From NCBI RefSeq assembly GCF_900129875.1, contig NZ_FQXC01000003.1, forward strand, positions 124,001-188,000: a stretch of 64,000 nt of DNA. The letters are read 5' to 3'. This document shows positions 36,283 through 45,532 of this stretch, in pieces. A program made the translations under genes and the position numbers. The notes below the pieces were generated by a model. It was not told where the DNA came from. It saw only the letters and a program-made list of their open reading frames with translations, and made no database searches. This DNA comes from Marivita hallyeonensis (GTDB taxonomy: Bacteria > Pseudomonadota > Alphaproteobacteria > Rhodobacterales > Rhodobacteraceae). How positions within the stretch are numbered: the stretch's first letter is position 1; every line of letters starts with the position of its first letter.

Positions 36283-37140
36283 TCAGGCCCCGGCCTCCTG
36301 CCGAGCGGCCTCCCAGGCCAGGATGCTGCGTTTGACCGGTAGGCCCCAATGGTAGCCGCCCAATCCACCCGACTTGCGCAAAGCGCGATGGCAGGGGATC
36401 AGGTAGCTGATCGGGTTGCGCCCGACCGCGGTTCCGACGGCGCGCACCGCCTTTGGATGACCGATGAATTCGGCGATCTCGGAATAGGTGGTCACATGCC
36501 CGGACGGGATGCGCATGAGCGCCTCCCAAACCTTGATCTGAAACGGGGCGCCGATCATGAACAACGGTGTTGGCTCCAATGCACCCTCGGCGCCGAAGGC
36601 CGAATTCACCCACGGGTGCAGGCGCGTCGGGTCTTCGACATAGGTGGCCTTGGGCCAGCGGCTGACCAGATCCTCCCACGCATGATCTTCGCCGGTTTCA
36701 GAAGCAAATCCGATCCCACACAGGCCCTTGTCGGTACCCATTACCAGGGCCGGACCAAAGGGGCTTTGGAACCAGCCCCAGTAGATCGTCAAGCCGCCCC
36801 CTTTGCGGGCGAAATCGCCCGGACTCATTGCTTCCCACCGCACGAACAAGTCATGCAAACGGCCGGATCCGGACAACCCGGTCGAATGCGCCGTTTCCAA
36901 TGTCGTGAAGCGTTCTGCCAACAGGGCCTTCGCGTGGCCAAGGGTCAGGTACTGCTGATACCGCTTGGGACTCACGCCCACCCACCGCGAGAAGACACGT
37001 TGGAAATGCGCCGGGCTCATATTCATCTCTAACGCCAGTTCGTCCAGTGACACGGACGGACCCTGCGCATCGATGACGTCAAGCGCCCGGCGCATGACGT
37101 TGAAGTGGTAACCTTGTGTGTCTTCGGCGAGGTTCTGCAT
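36283..37140 (-). CDS. AraC-type regulator fused to O6-methylguanine-DNA methyltransferase (Ada-like)
   Basis: The 285-residue product has an N-terminal AraC helix-turn-helix region (about residues 12-112, with MSPAHFQRVFSRWVGVSPKR) and a C-terminal methyltransferase domain. The alkyl-acceptor Cys250 is in NPISYLIPCHR, with GTAVGRNP before it. The N-terminal zinc and phosphotriester-repair domain of full Ada is absent, so it cannot sense methylphosphotriesters the classical way. It probably repairs O6-methylguanine and may regulate its own or other repair genes. It is divergent from nth. Confidence 0.9.
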   Translation of the reverse strand: MQNLAEDTQGYHFNVMRRALDVIDAQGPSVSLDELALEMNMSPAHFQRVFSRWVGVSPKRYQQYLTLGHAKALLAERFTTLETAHSTGLSGSGRLHDLFVRWEAMSPGDFARKGGGLTIYWGWFQSPFGPALVMGTDKGLCGIGFASETGEDHAWEDLVSRWPKATYVEDPTRLHPWVNSAFGAEGALEPTPLFMIGAPFQIKVWEALMRIPSGHVTTYSEIAEFIGHPKAVRAVGTAVGRNPISYLIPCHRALRKSGGLGGYHWGLPVKRSILAWEAARQEAGA

Positions 37141-37257
37141 CGGATCGGCCCTTCATGTCTTGCACCTGATGTAGCGCAGGCACGGCCTGTCCTTCGACCC
37201 GAAACCTGCGCATCCGACGCTTGCCCCTCCTGATCTCGCGCGGCATACGGGGGCGAT

Positions 37258-37902
37258 ATGGCCAAGCAACTCGATTATCACACGATCCGAGAGATTTTCA
37301 CGCGCTTTCAGGCGGCTGAGGCCGAACCGAAGGGCGAACTCGAACATGTGAACGCGTACACGCTGGTGGTCGCTGTGGCGCTGTCCGCTCAGGCGACGGA
37401 TGCTGGTGTCAACAAGGCTACACGCGGTCTTTTCGCAGTCGCCGACACGCCCGAAAAGATGCTTGCTCTGGGCGAAGAAGGTGTCATTGAACACATCAAG
37501 ACGATCGGGCTTTACCGGAACAAGGCCAAAAACGTCATCAAGCTGAGCCGTATCCTCGTGGACGAATACGGCGGCGAGGTGCCGAATTCACGCGCGGCTT
37601 TGGAAAGTCTCCCGGGTGTCGGACGCAAGACCGCGAACGTAGTGCTCAACATCGGGTGGGGGCATCCGTCGCAAGCCGTCGACACCCATATTTTCCGGGT
37701 CGGCAATCGCACGGGAATCTGCCCCGGCAAAGACGTGGTCGCCGTAGAGCGCGCCATCGAGGATCACATCCCGGTCGATTTTCAGCACCACGCGCATCAC
37801 TGGCTGATCTTGCACGGGCGGTATGTCTGCGTTGCGCGCAAACCGAAATGTGGCGCGTGCCTGATCCGTGATCTTTGCCAGTTCGAGGACAAGACCCAAT
37901 GA
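37258..37902 (+). CDS. nth: Endonuclease III
   Basis: Nth removes oxidised pyrimidines and cleaves the abasic site. The 214-residue product has the helix-hairpin-helix LPGVGRKTANVVLN with catalytic Lys124, catalytic Asp142 in AVDTHIFRV and a [4Fe-4S] cluster formed by Cys191, Cys198, Cys201 and Cys207 (spacing C-x6-C-x2-C-x5-C). The stop overlaps the ridA start (ATGA), so nth, ridA and the kinase gene form a coupled operon. Confidence 0.96.
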   Translation: MAKQLDYHTIREIFTRFQAAEAEPKGELEHVNAYTLVVAVALSAQATDAGVNKATRGLFAVADTPEKMLALGEEGVIEHIKTIGLYRNKAKNVIKLSRILVDEYGGEVPNSRAALESLPGVGRKTANVVLNIGWGHPSQAVDTHIFRVGNRTGICPGKDVVAVERAIEDHIPVDFQHHAHHWLILHGRYVCVARKPKCGACLIRDLCQFEDKTQ

Positions 37903-38300
37903 CCCGGCGCAATGTGCCATCGGGGTCGTATCTGGAGCCGAAGATCGGCTTCAGTCGTGCGGTAAGGATCGGCGCTCATGTCGCCGTCGCAGGCACGGCA
38001 CCAATCGGACCGGATGGCGCAACGGTGGGCATCGGCGATGTTGCCGCACAAACCCGCCGTTGCTTTGATATCGGCCTCGCAGCCCTGCGCGAGGCCGGCG
38101 CGCGACACGAAGATGTCATACGCACACGCATCATGCTGACCGATGCAAGGCGGTGGGCCGAAGCGGCAGAGGTCCACGGAGAGATATTCGCTGACATCCG
38201 ACCCGCCTGCACGTTTGTGGAGGTCAAAGGCTTCGTCGATCCCGATTGGCTCGTGGAGACAGAGATCGATGCTATCGTTTCAGAGGACAAAACCGAATGA
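37899..38300 (+). CDS. RidA/YjgF family protein
   Basis: RidA proteins hydrolyse reactive enamine/imine intermediates released by PLP enzymes. The 133-residue product has the family core: AVRIGAHVAVAGTAPIGPDG, then ALREAGARHEDVIRTRIML, with the arginine that normally binds the carboxylate in RTRIML. Both ends overlap neighbours by four bases (nth stop and kinase start), which shows tight translational coupling. The subfamily and substrate are not evident. Confidence 0.88.
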   Translation: MTRRNVPSGSYLEPKIGFSRAVRIGAHVAVAGTAPIGPDGATVGIGDVAAQTRRCFDIGLAALREAGARHEDVIRTRIMLTDARRWAEAAEVHGEIFADIRPACTFVEVKGFVDPDWLVETEIDAIVSEDKTE

Positions 38301-39289
38301 GCAAAACGTACCAGGTGGTTGGCATCGGCAATGCCGTTGTCGACGTCATCGCGCGCGCGGAGGACACCTTTCTTGATCTGATGGGCATCCAGAAGGGCAT
38401 CATGCAACTGGTCGAGCGTGAGCGGGGCGAGACTCTGTACGCTGCAATGAAGGACCGCGTGGAAACGCCCGGCGGGTCGGTGGCGAACACGCTCGCGGGG
38501 CTTGGCAATCTGGGTCTGCGCACCGGGTTCATTGGTCGGGTGCATGACGACGCTCTCGGCCGGTTTTATGCGGATGCAATGAAGAAAGACGGCACCGACT
38601 TCGTGAACCCACCCGTCCCGGGGGGTGAGTTGCCGACGTCCCGGTCGATGATCTTTGTCTCACCCGATGGCGAACGGTCGATGAACACGTATCTTGGCAT
38701 TTCCGCCGAGCTGGGGCCGGAAGACGTGTCCGAGGACGTTGCCGCCGAGGCGGAGGTGGTCTTCCTCGAAGGCTATCTATTCGACAAGGACAAAGGGAAA
38801 GATGCGTTCATCCGGACCGCGCGCACCTGTCGGAGTGCCGGTGGCAAAGCGGGGATCGCAATCTCTGACCCCTTCTGCGTAGAGCGTCACCGCGACGACT
38901 TCTTGAACCTGATCGAGCACGAGATGGACTATGTCATCGGCAACGAAGCAGAGATCATGTCGCTGTACCAAAACCACGATCTGGAAGCCGATCTCGAAGC
39001 GGTTTCGGCGATCTGCCCTCTGGTGGTCTGTACGCGGTCCGGCGACGGTGTGTCGATCATCCACGAAGGTCAAAGAACCGATATTCCCGTAGAGAAGGTC
39101 GTGCCAGTCGATGCGACAGGCGCCGGCGACCAATTTGCTGCGGGCTTCCTTTACGGTCTGGCGACAGGGCGGGACATGGAAACCTGCGGCCGGATGGGGT
39201 GTGTAGCGGCAGCGGAGGTCATCTCGCATATCGGGCCGCGACCCGAGGCGAACTTGCAGGCATTGTTCCGTGAGAAATCACTGATTTAA
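38297..39289 (+). CDS. Adenosine kinase / PfkB-type carbohydrate kinase
   Basis: The 330-residue product has the ribokinase fold: YQVVGIGNAVVDVIARAED at the start, PGGSVANTLAGLGNLGLRTG for substrate binding and DATGAGDQFAAGFLYGLATG with the catalytic Asp and anion hole. Alphaproteobacterial proteins of this type are usually annotated as adenosine kinase, but PfkB members also phosphorylate other sugars, so the substrate is inferred. The ATG at 38297 overlaps the ridA stop. Confidence 0.9.
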   Translation: MSKTYQVVGIGNAVVDVIARAEDTFLDLMGIQKGIMQLVERERGETLYAAMKDRVETPGGSVANTLAGLGNLGLRTGFIGRVHDDALGRFYADAMKKDGTDFVNPPVPGGELPTSRSMIFVSPDGERSMNTYLGISAELGPEDVSEDVAAEAEVVFLEGYLFDKDKGKDAFIRTARTCRSAGGKAGIAISDPFCVERHRDDFLNLIEHEMDYVIGNEAEIMSLYQNHDLEADLEAVSAICPLVVCTRSGDGVSIIHEGQRTDIPVEKVVPVDATGAGDQFAAGFLYGLATGRDMETCGRMGCVAAAEVISHIGPRPEANLQALFREKSLI

Positions 39290-39312
39290 GCGCGGTTTCT
39301 ACCCATCTCCAG

Positions 39313-39870
39313 TCACCGTCGAAATGGACTTGGGCGCAGGTCGGCCTTGGCGGAGGTCACCACATCGGCGATGCGTTTGGCGCGGGTGGGTGCAGTTTTG
39401 GCCGTTTTGATCCACTCCAATGTGCCGCGTTTGACGGATTTCGGATAGTCTTCCCAGACCTGCCGCAGATCACCTAGTGCATCGAGCAGATCCTGCGGCG
39501 CTTCAAGGCGTTCGACGTCATCGAGAAAGGTCCACATCCCGTTTTCCTTTGCCGCCGAGATCAGCGCTTCGCCCGCCGGGGTCATCAAACCCGCCGCGCG
39601 GGCCTCTTCCACCTTGTCCTTGTTGACGGCGGACCAGGCCGATTTCGGATTTCGCGGCGCGATGCGGTACGACGTGCGGTCGGCGTCGACCTTGCGCGTC
39701 ACGCTGTCGATCCAGCCCCAGCAGAGAAGTTCGGTCACGGCGTCCCCCCACGGCAGGTAGTGATCGGTGTGTTTCTTGTAGACGACCAGCCAGACGCTTT
39801 CTGTGCGCGTGTGATTTTCAGCCAACCACGCACGCAGTTCGGAGCGGGATTTGACTTCGATTTCTGTCAC
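39313..39870 (-). CDS. YdeI/OmpD-associated (OmdA) family protein
   Basis: The 185-residue product carries the family motifs ESVWLVVYKKHTDHYLPWGD, TELLCWGWIDSVTRKVDADR and a C-terminal bacteriocin-protection helix region (KRGTLEWIKTAKTAPTRAKR). The molecular role of the family is unclear. The GTG at 39870 is chosen because AGGGAG lies about nine bases upstream and homologs begin near EIEVKSRSELRAWL. It converges on the kinase gene and lies downstream of polA on the same strand. Confidence 0.88.
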   Translation of the reverse strand: MTEIEVKSRSELRAWLAENHTRTESVWLVVYKKHTDHYLPWGDAVTELLCWGWIDSVTRKVDADRTSYRIAPRNPKSAWSAVNKDKVEEARAAGLMTPAGEALISAAKENGMWTFLDDVERLEAPQDLLDALGDLRQVWEDYPKSVKRGTLEWIKTAKTAPTRAKRIADVVTSAKADLRPSPFRR

Positions 39871-39925
39871 GAATGAAAGGCTCCCTGAAAAGCCGTGAGA
39901 CAAGATTTCGAAGTCTCTTCCAACG

Positions 39926-42748
39926 TCAGTGCGCCTCGGCCCAATTTGCGCCTTGCCCGGCGTCGGCAACCAGCGGGACGGTAAGGTGCACAACCGGGTC
40001 TGCGGCGCCCTCCATCACGTCGCGCGCCGTGGCAATCAGATCATCCTCTGCGCCTTTTTCAACCTCGAAGAGCAACTCGTCATGCACCTGGAGCAACATC
40101 TTTGCGGGCAGGTTCTTGATGGCATCCGGCATGCGGATCATCGCGCGGCGGATGATGTCGGCAGCAGTCCCCTGAATGGGCGCGTTGATCGCAGCGCGTT
40201 TGGCAAAGCCCGCGCGAGGGCCCTTGGCGTTAATCTCGGGCGTGTGAATAACTCGGCCAAAGAGCGTCTCGACCCGGTTATGCTTCTTCGCGAATTCGGT
40301 CGTCTCGTCCATATACGCCTTGATGCCGGGGAAGCGTTCGAAATAGCGGTCGATGAACCCCTGCGCCTCAGATCGAGGAATACGCAGATTGCGCGCGAGG
40401 CCGAAACCGCTGATGCCGTAGATCACACCGAAATTGATCGCCTTGGCCTGTCGGCGCACGTCCGGCGTCATCTCGTCGAGCGGCACGTTGAACATCTCGG
40501 ACGCAGTGGCGGCGTGGATATCCTGCCCGTCTTTGAACGCGTCTTTGAGCGCCTGAATGTCGGCGATATGCGCAAGAATGCGCAACTCGATCTGGCTGTA
40601 GTCGAGCGCGACAAGGGTTTTGCCTTCCTCCGCGACAAACGCCTCTCGGATGCGACGGCCCTCTTCAGTGCGGATCGGGATGTTTTGAAGGTTTGGATCG
40701 GTCGAGGCGAGGCGACCCGTATTCGCGCCAGCGATAGAGTAGGAGGTATGGACGCGCCCGGTGTCTCGGTTGATATGGTTCTGCAGCGCGTCGGTATAGG
40801 TCGATTTCAGTTTGTCGAGTTGCCGCCAGTCCAGAATACGGCGCGGCAGGTCGTGCACTGTGGCCAGGTCTTCGAGGATGTCCGCGCCGGTGCTCCAGTT
40901 GCCGGACTTCCCACGGCTGGGTTTCTTGCCATCGGGTAAGTTCAAATCAAGCTCATCAAACAGGATTTCACCGATTTGCTTCGGCGATCCGACGGCGAAT
41001 TTGCGTCCTGCCAGCTCGTAGATCTCGTCTTCCAGCCCCGCCATCTTCTGGCTGAACGCGTTGGACATTCGGCTGAGCGTGTCGCGGTCAACCTTGATCC
41101 CTGCCATTTCCATTTCGGCCAGCACCGGGACAAGAGGGCGCTCCATGGTCTCGTAGACGCGGGTGACTTTCACCTGATGCAATTGCGGTTTGAACATCTG
41201 CCACAGCCGCAATGTGACTTCCGCATCTTCGGCGGCGTAAGGCGTGGCCTTGTCGATAGGCACACGGTCGAAGGTGATCTGGCTCTTTCCGCTGCCCAGC
41301 AGCTCTTTGATCGGGATCGGCGTGTGACCGAGGTAGCGCTCGGACAACGTGTCCATCCCATGGCTGTGCTGCCCCGCGTTCATGGCGTAAGACATGAGCA
41401 TCGTGTCATCGATCGGAGCAACACTGACCCCGTAGCGCGCCATGATCTTGGCGTCGTATTTCATGTTCTGGCCGATCTTCATCACGGCCGGATCTTCAAG
41501 CAGCGGCTTGAGCGCGGCCAGAGCATCTTCCAGCGGGATCTGGCCCTCTGCCAGATCGTCCGAACCGAAAAGACCCTCACCGCCCTCTGCTTTGTGCGTC
41601 AAAGGGATGTAGCAGGCTGTCCCAGGTTCGACGCAGAGCGAGATACCGACAAGATCGGCAGTCATTTCATTAAGGCTTGTCGTTTCGGTATCGAACGCCA
41701 CCCAGCCTTTTTCATTTGCCGCATCGATCCAAGACTGCAGCGCCTCAAGATCCCGCACGCACTCGTAGGTCGAGGCATCCATGCCGGGCAGATCGGGCGC
41801 ATCCCCAGCCGGCGGGTTGGCCCCCTCGGGTGTCGTATCCGGGATCGCGGGCGGTTCGACATCGAGCGCTTCGGCAATGCGTTTTGTGAGCGTGCGAAAC
41901 TCCATCTCGGCAAGGAATGGCATCAGCTTGTCCGGGTCCGGGTCACGCACTTCGAGGTCGTCCAGCGTGAAATCGAGCGGTGTCTTGTCGTCCAGCACGA
42001 CGAGCTTCTTCGACAGCTCGATCTGGTCGCGCTTCTCGATCAGCGTTTCACGGCGCTTGGGCTGCTTGATCTCTTCCGCGCGGTCGAGAAGTTCTTCCAG
42101 CGAGCCGAATTCGTTGATCAGAAGCGCCGCAGTCTTGATCCCGATGCCTGGCGCACCTGGTACATTGTCAACACTGTCGCCCGCCAAGGCCTGCACATCG
42201 ACGACGCGCTCAGGGTACACTCCGAATTTCTCGAATACGCCGTCACGGTCGATGACGCGATTGCCTTTCATCGCGTCCATCATCACCACCCCATCCCCGA
42301 CAAGCTGCATGAGATCCTTGTCGGACGAAATGATGGTCACCTGCCCCCCGGCATCACGCGCCTGAACTGCAAGCGTCGCAATAATGTCGTCGGCCTCGTA
42401 GCCTTCCTTTTCCTTGCAGGCGATGTTGAACGCCTCGGTCGCACGGCGGGTCAGCGGGATTTGCGGTCGCAAGTCCTCGGGCATCTCATCCCGATTGGCC
42501 TTGTACTGGTCATACATTTCATTGCGGAAGGTATGGCTGCCTTTGTCAAAGATCACCGCCACGTGGGTCGGGGCATCCGGGCCGTGGTTTCCTTCCACAT
42601 ACTTTTGCAACATGTTGCAAAACCCCGAAACCGCACCGATTGGCAATCCGTCCGATTTGCGGGTGAGCGGTGGCAACGCGTGGTAGGCGCGGAATATAAA
42701 GGCCGAGCCGTCGATAAGGTGAAGGTGATGTCCTTTGCCGAATGCCAT
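39926..42748 (-). CDS. polA: DNA polymerase I
   Basis: Pol I fills gaps in repair and removes Okazaki primers. The 940-residue product has an N-terminal 5'-3' exonuclease (LHLIDGSAFIFRAYHALPPL), a 3'-5' proofreading domain with the DxE motif intact (AFDTETTSLNEM) and the polymerase domain with DYSQIELRILAHIAD, RRQAKAINFGVIYGIS and VHDELLFEV. The ATG at 42748 (MAFGKGHHLHLIDGS) follows a G-rich ribosome-binding site. The frame stays open for 88 codons upstream, but that extension does not resemble PolA. Confidence 0.97.
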   Translation of the reverse strand: MAFGKGHHLHLIDGSAFIFRAYHALPPLTRKSDGLPIGAVSGFCNMLQKYVEGNHGPDAPTHVAVIFDKGSHTFRNEMYDQYKANRDEMPEDLRPQIPLTRRATEAFNIACKEKEGYEADDIIATLAVQARDAGGQVTIISSDKDLMQLVGDGVVMMDAMKGNRVIDRDGVFEKFGVYPERVVDVQALAGDSVDNVPGAPGIGIKTAALLINEFGSLEELLDRAEEIKQPKRRETLIEKRDQIELSKKLVVLDDKTPLDFTLDDLEVRDPDPDKLMPFLAEMEFRTLTKRIAEALDVEPPAIPDTTPEGANPPAGDAPDLPGMDASTYECVRDLEALQSWIDAANEKGWVAFDTETTSLNEMTADLVGISLCVEPGTACYIPLTHKAEGGEGLFGSDDLAEGQIPLEDALAALKPLLEDPAVMKIGQNMKYDAKIMARYGVSVAPIDDTMLMSYAMNAGQHSHGMDTLSERYLGHTPIPIKELLGSGKSQITFDRVPIDKATPYAAEDAEVTLRLWQMFKPQLHQVKVTRVYETMERPLVPVLAEMEMAGIKVDRDTLSRMSNAFSQKMAGLEDEIYELAGRKFAVGSPKQIGEILFDELDLNLPDGKKPSRGKSGNWSTGADILEDLATVHDLPRRILDWRQLDKLKSTYTDALQNHINRDTGRVHTSYSIAGANTGRLASTDPNLQNIPIRTEEGRRIREAFVAEEGKTLVALDYSQIELRILAHIADIQALKDAFKDGQDIHAATASEMFNVPLDEMTPDVRRQAKAINFGVIYGISGFGLARNLRIPRSEAQGFIDRYFERFPGIKAYMDETTEFAKKHNRVETLFGRVIHTPEINAKGPRAGFAKRAAINAPIQGTAADIIRRAMIRMPDAIKNLPAKMLLQVHDELLFEVEKGAEDDLIATARDVMEGAADPVVHLTVPLVADAGQGANWAEAH

Positions 42749-43169
42749 GTCGCCCCCCGTTTTGGTTGTCTTTGGTGTGCCACGGACAGCGGCCTGTTGC
42801 CAGCCGCTATCGGTTCGCGATCCGTACGATCCAGCAAGTGTTCCGTACAGAGCTTTCGTCAACGAACTGATATCGGCTCGAACGAGACGCGAGTGCGGAC
42901 GGGTTGAAATGTCATCGGCAGAAATGTTGCGCCGCGGCCACAGACGGTGCGTCGTGCTCCGCCCGTTCGGTACGGCCTCTCCCGGTATCACATGAGGTGT
43001 CGGCTTTGCCACGCTTCATCCCACGATAGATCAACATCTGTGCATTTCTACTTCTGCTTCGCGATTTTTTGCCAACCAGGCGGGGTTCGCGCGACCCTAA
43101 GGACGCGGATTGGGTGGTTCGCGCGGACACGGAGACTATGTTTTTTTCGTACTGGTTGGAGGATCTCAC
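42749..43169. other. 421-base intergenic region upstream of polA
   Basis: This divergent space separates polA (minus) from the small exported protein gene (plus). It contains a short hairpin in the polA leader (AGCGGC 42788-42793 with GCCGCT 42803-42808) and T-rich runs near 43068 and 43141. I see no credible gene and no convincing -35/-10 pair. The open minus-strand frame here is an in-frame extension of polA. Confidence 0.5.
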
Positions 43170-43682
43170 ATGCGCTTTGTGATCATTTTTGCGGGTGCTC
43201 TTACGATGGCAGGGCAGACACTTGCCAGTGACCGCTTAGAGCTAGAGGGCCTCACCCCGGAAACAAATCCCCAAACGGCGATGCCGGTCTGCGAGAACAT
43301 TCCCTTCGACAAAGCAAACTGCGTTCGAGCGTTGGCCTGTCTCGGGTCTGACGGTGTCTATTTCGACGGGCAGGCGCATGGCTGGGATACCGGAATCGTG
43401 ATCGGGTATTTGAATGACGGCACCGCCTGTGAGGGCAACTGGGTTGCCGGTGGGACAGACACACCCGGGCGCGCGAGTTTGCAGTGTGGCGCAGATCTCG
43501 AGGCGAACGTTCTTTACCACACGCTCGACAATGAGACCGGGACTGTGATCGGCAGCGGGACAGATTCACTTGGCCGCGAGATTACGGTTTGGTCGGGCGA
43601 AAAGGTGCTGCAGTTTTTGACCGGGCCTGACGATGACAGCCCGGCTCTGCCTTGTGGACCCGCGCCGATCCCGATCAGCTGA
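43170..43682 (+). CDS. Small exported protein of unknown function
   Basis: The 170-residue product starts with a signal peptide (MRFVIIFAGALTMAGQTLA) and continues as an acidic, glycine-rich beta-type domain. Six cysteines (in VCENIP, ANCVRA, LACLGS, TACEGN, LQCGAD and LPCGPA) could form three disulphides in the periplasm. I recognise no domain. TGGAGG stands about eight bases before the ATG at 43170; the longer frame from 43110 would bury the signal peptide. The 3' end overlaps the converging membrane-protein gene by eight bases. Confidence 0.75.
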   Translation: MRFVIIFAGALTMAGQTLASDRLELEGLTPETNPQTAMPVCENIPFDKANCVRALACLGSDGVYFDGQAHGWDTGIVIGYLNDGTACEGNWVAGGTDTPGRASLQCGADLEANVLYHTLDNETGTVIGSGTDSLGREITVWSGEKVLQFLTGPDDDSPALPCGPAPIPIS

Positions 43683-44304
43683 GCGTCTGTTCAGACGTTC
43701 GTTCCGAGAACCGGCCAAGGCGACGCGCCACTAAGACGATCAAAGCGCCTATGACTGCAAAGGCGATGAGAAGACCGACGATGTTCACGCCGGTCCGGAT
43801 TGCGCCGAGATCTGCAAGGTTCAGGAAGAAATAGGGATACACCCCGTCCACCTGCGCGCGCGCCATGGCGTAAAGACAATACACAAGCGGCAATCCCAAC
43901 CACGGCAGGATATCCGTATAACGGTGCGTGTCTTTCGGAACGAAGATCAGCCAGAACACGACGAATGCTGTTGGGATCACCGTGTGCAACATCGCGTCGA
44001 TGACCCAATCGAGTCCAGTGAAGTCGTTCAGATGCGCAAGCAGCGCATGGTAAACGACTGCGACGATGATGATCGACAATAACAGGTTGCTGAGCCTTTG
44101 CGGCGCGATGGCGCGGCCGAACGCGACGCCGACGCAGACAAATCCGATGAGGGTGTTGGTCCAGATTGTATAAAAGCGATAGATGGCCCAAACAGCTTCG
44201 CCAAAGGTTTCGCCGTCGTCGACAATCCGCAACCAAACGCGCGTGGCCAGCGTCAGGAACACGCCCAGCGCGATGAAAAAAGCCGCCGCGCGCTGGATCG
44301 TCAC
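43675..44304 (-). CDS. Pr6Pr-type integral membrane protein
   Basis: The 209-residue protein has about six membrane helices. It contains IYRFYTIWTNTLIGFVCVGV and HTVIPTAFVVFWLIFVPKD, and later PWLGLPLVYCLYAMARAQVDG before YPYFFLNLADLG. This matches the Pr6Pr family of six-helix proteins, whose function is not established. The GTG start at 44304 overlaps the stop of the zinc-finger gene (GTGA), so the two are coupled. Confidence 0.82.
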   Translation of the reverse strand: MTIQRAAAFFIALGVFLTLATRVWLRIVDDGETFGEAVWAIYRFYTIWTNTLIGFVCVGVAFGRAIAPQRLSNLLLSIIIVAVVYHALLAHLNDFTGLDWVIDAMLHTVIPTAFVVFWLIFVPKDTHRYTDILPWLGLPLVYCLYAMARAQVDGVYPYFFLNLADLGAIRTGVNIVGLLIAFAVIGALIVLVARRLGRFSERTSEQTLS

Positions 44305-44486
44305 GTGTCGACGCTGTCCGCGTGATCTTTGTGAATATATTTGGCGTCGCAATACGGGCATTCGACCCAACCGTGTTCATTGGAAATTTGCAGCCAGACG
44401 CGCGGATGCCCCAACGCCCCTTCGCCCCCGTCACAGGAGATGCGATAGCTGTCCACGATCTTGGTTTCGGGCGCTTGCGTCGTCAT
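44301..44486 (-). CDS. zf-CHCC zinc-finger protein, 61 residues
   Basis: The small protein has the ligand order Cys-His-Cys-Cys: RISCDGGEGALGHPRVWL followed by VECPYCDAKYI. This is the zf-CHCC family, related to the mitochondrial complex I subunit NDUFS6. A role near respiratory complex I is possible by homology. The stop overlaps the start of the Pr6Pr-type gene. Confidence 0.88.
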   Translation of the reverse strand: MTTQAPETKIVDSYRISCDGGEGALGHPRVWLQISNEHGWVECPYCDAKYIHKDHADSVDT

Positions 44487-44562
44487 CGGGTGCGTTTCCT
44501 TTGCTGGCGTAATCCACTAGGTGCGGTGTAAGCGGACACGGGGCATGGGGCAAGAGACAGCG

Positions 44563-45480
44563 ATGACACAGGACGCCATTCGGATCGAGGGCCTGCGCAA
44601 GGTTTATGCGGGCGGCAAGGAAGCGTTGAAAGGCGTGGATTTGACGGTGCCACGTGGATCTGTGTTCGGTCTTCTGGGTCCGAACGGGGCAGGCAAATCC
44701 ACCTTGATCAATATCCTCGCCGGTCTGGTGACGAAAACCTCCGGAAAGGTAACGATCTGGGGTTGGGATCAGGACGTGAATCCGCGCCAATCGCGGGCCG
44801 CTATCGGGGTAATGCCGCAAGAACTGAACCTTGATCCGTTCTTCACCCCGCGCGGCGCGCTGGAGGTGCAAGCGGGGCTTTATGGCGTGCCGAAAGCGCA
44901 GCGGCGGTCGGACGAGATTTTGGAGTTGGTGGGCCTGACGGATAAAGCAGAGGCTTATGCGCGCACCCTGTCCGGCGGCATGCGCCGGCGTCTGTTGTTG
45001 GGAAAGGCGCTCGTACATGCGCCGAACGTGCTGGTCCTCGACGAACCAACCGCCGGCGTGGACATAGAGTTGCGGCAGATGCTTTGGACCAATGTGCGAA
45101 AGCTCAACAAAGAACGCGGGATGACTATTATCCTGACGACGCATTACCTCGAAGAAGCCGAGGAAATGTGCGACGAGATCGCTATCATCAACCACGGTGA
45201 AGTTGTGGCGCGGGACAGTACGCAAAACCTCTTGGGTCAGCTGGACGCAAAAACCATGGTCATCCAGCCCGAGGATGGGCTTGACGCTTTGCCGAAGGCA
45301 GAAGGGATCACCGCAGAGCGCCGTCCCGATGGCACCATCGCCCTGTCATACCGGGCGCATCAAACGTCGGCCGAAGATGTTCTGTCGCTCCTCCGCGATC
45401 AGGGCGTGCGCATCCGCGACGTGCGAACCGAACAAGCTGACCTAGAAGACGTTTTTCTTTCGTTGACCCGCAAAAACTGA
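44563..45480 (+). CDS. ABC transporter ATP-binding protein (ABC-2 exporter type)
   Basis: The 305-residue product has Walker A LLGPNGAGKSTLINILAGL, the signature TLSGGMRRRLLLGKAL, Walker B VLVLDEPTAGVDIE and the H loop TIILTTHYLEEAEEM, with a C-terminal extension typical of drug or lipid exporter ATPases (DrrA/CcmA-like). The ATG at 44563 is chosen (MTQDAIRIEGLRKVY); upstream in-frame starts are weaker. No ABC-2 permease follows. The next gene is on the opposite strand, so the partner must be encoded elsewhere. Confidence 0.9.
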   Translation: MTQDAIRIEGLRKVYAGGKEALKGVDLTVPRGSVFGLLGPNGAGKSTLINILAGLVTKTSGKVTIWGWDQDVNPRQSRAAIGVMPQELNLDPFFTPRGALEVQAGLYGVPKAQRRSDEILELVGLTDKAEAYARTLSGGMRRRLLLGKALVHAPNVLVLDEPTAGVDIELRQMLWTNVRKLNKERGMTIILTTHYLEEAEEMCDEIAIINHGEVVARDSTQNLLGQLDAKTMVIQPEDGLDALPKAEGITAERRPDGTIALSYRAHQTSAEDVLSLLRDQGVRIRDVRTEQADLEDVFLSLTRKN

Positions 45481-45510
45481 ACTTGGGCAGGTCATTACCG
45501 GTTGGCTTAG

Positions 45511-45532
45511 GACGCGGTTTTGATGCCGCGTC
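45511..45532. terminator. Hairpin between converging ABC ATPase and HIT genes
   Basis: GACGCGG (45511-45517) pairs with CCGCGTC (45526-45532) around an eight-base loop. It lies between two converging genes and may end both transcripts, but no T run follows on either side. Confidence 0.35.

Noticed and set aside
40976-42907. 643-codon plus-strand open frame opposite polA
   Set aside because: It mirrors the polA coding frame and has no ribosome-binding site or recognisable domain.
42749-43012. Upstream in-frame extension of polA by 88 codons
   Set aside because: The extra residues do not resemble PolA, and the internal ATG at 42748 matches the usual family start with a G-rich ribosome-binding site.
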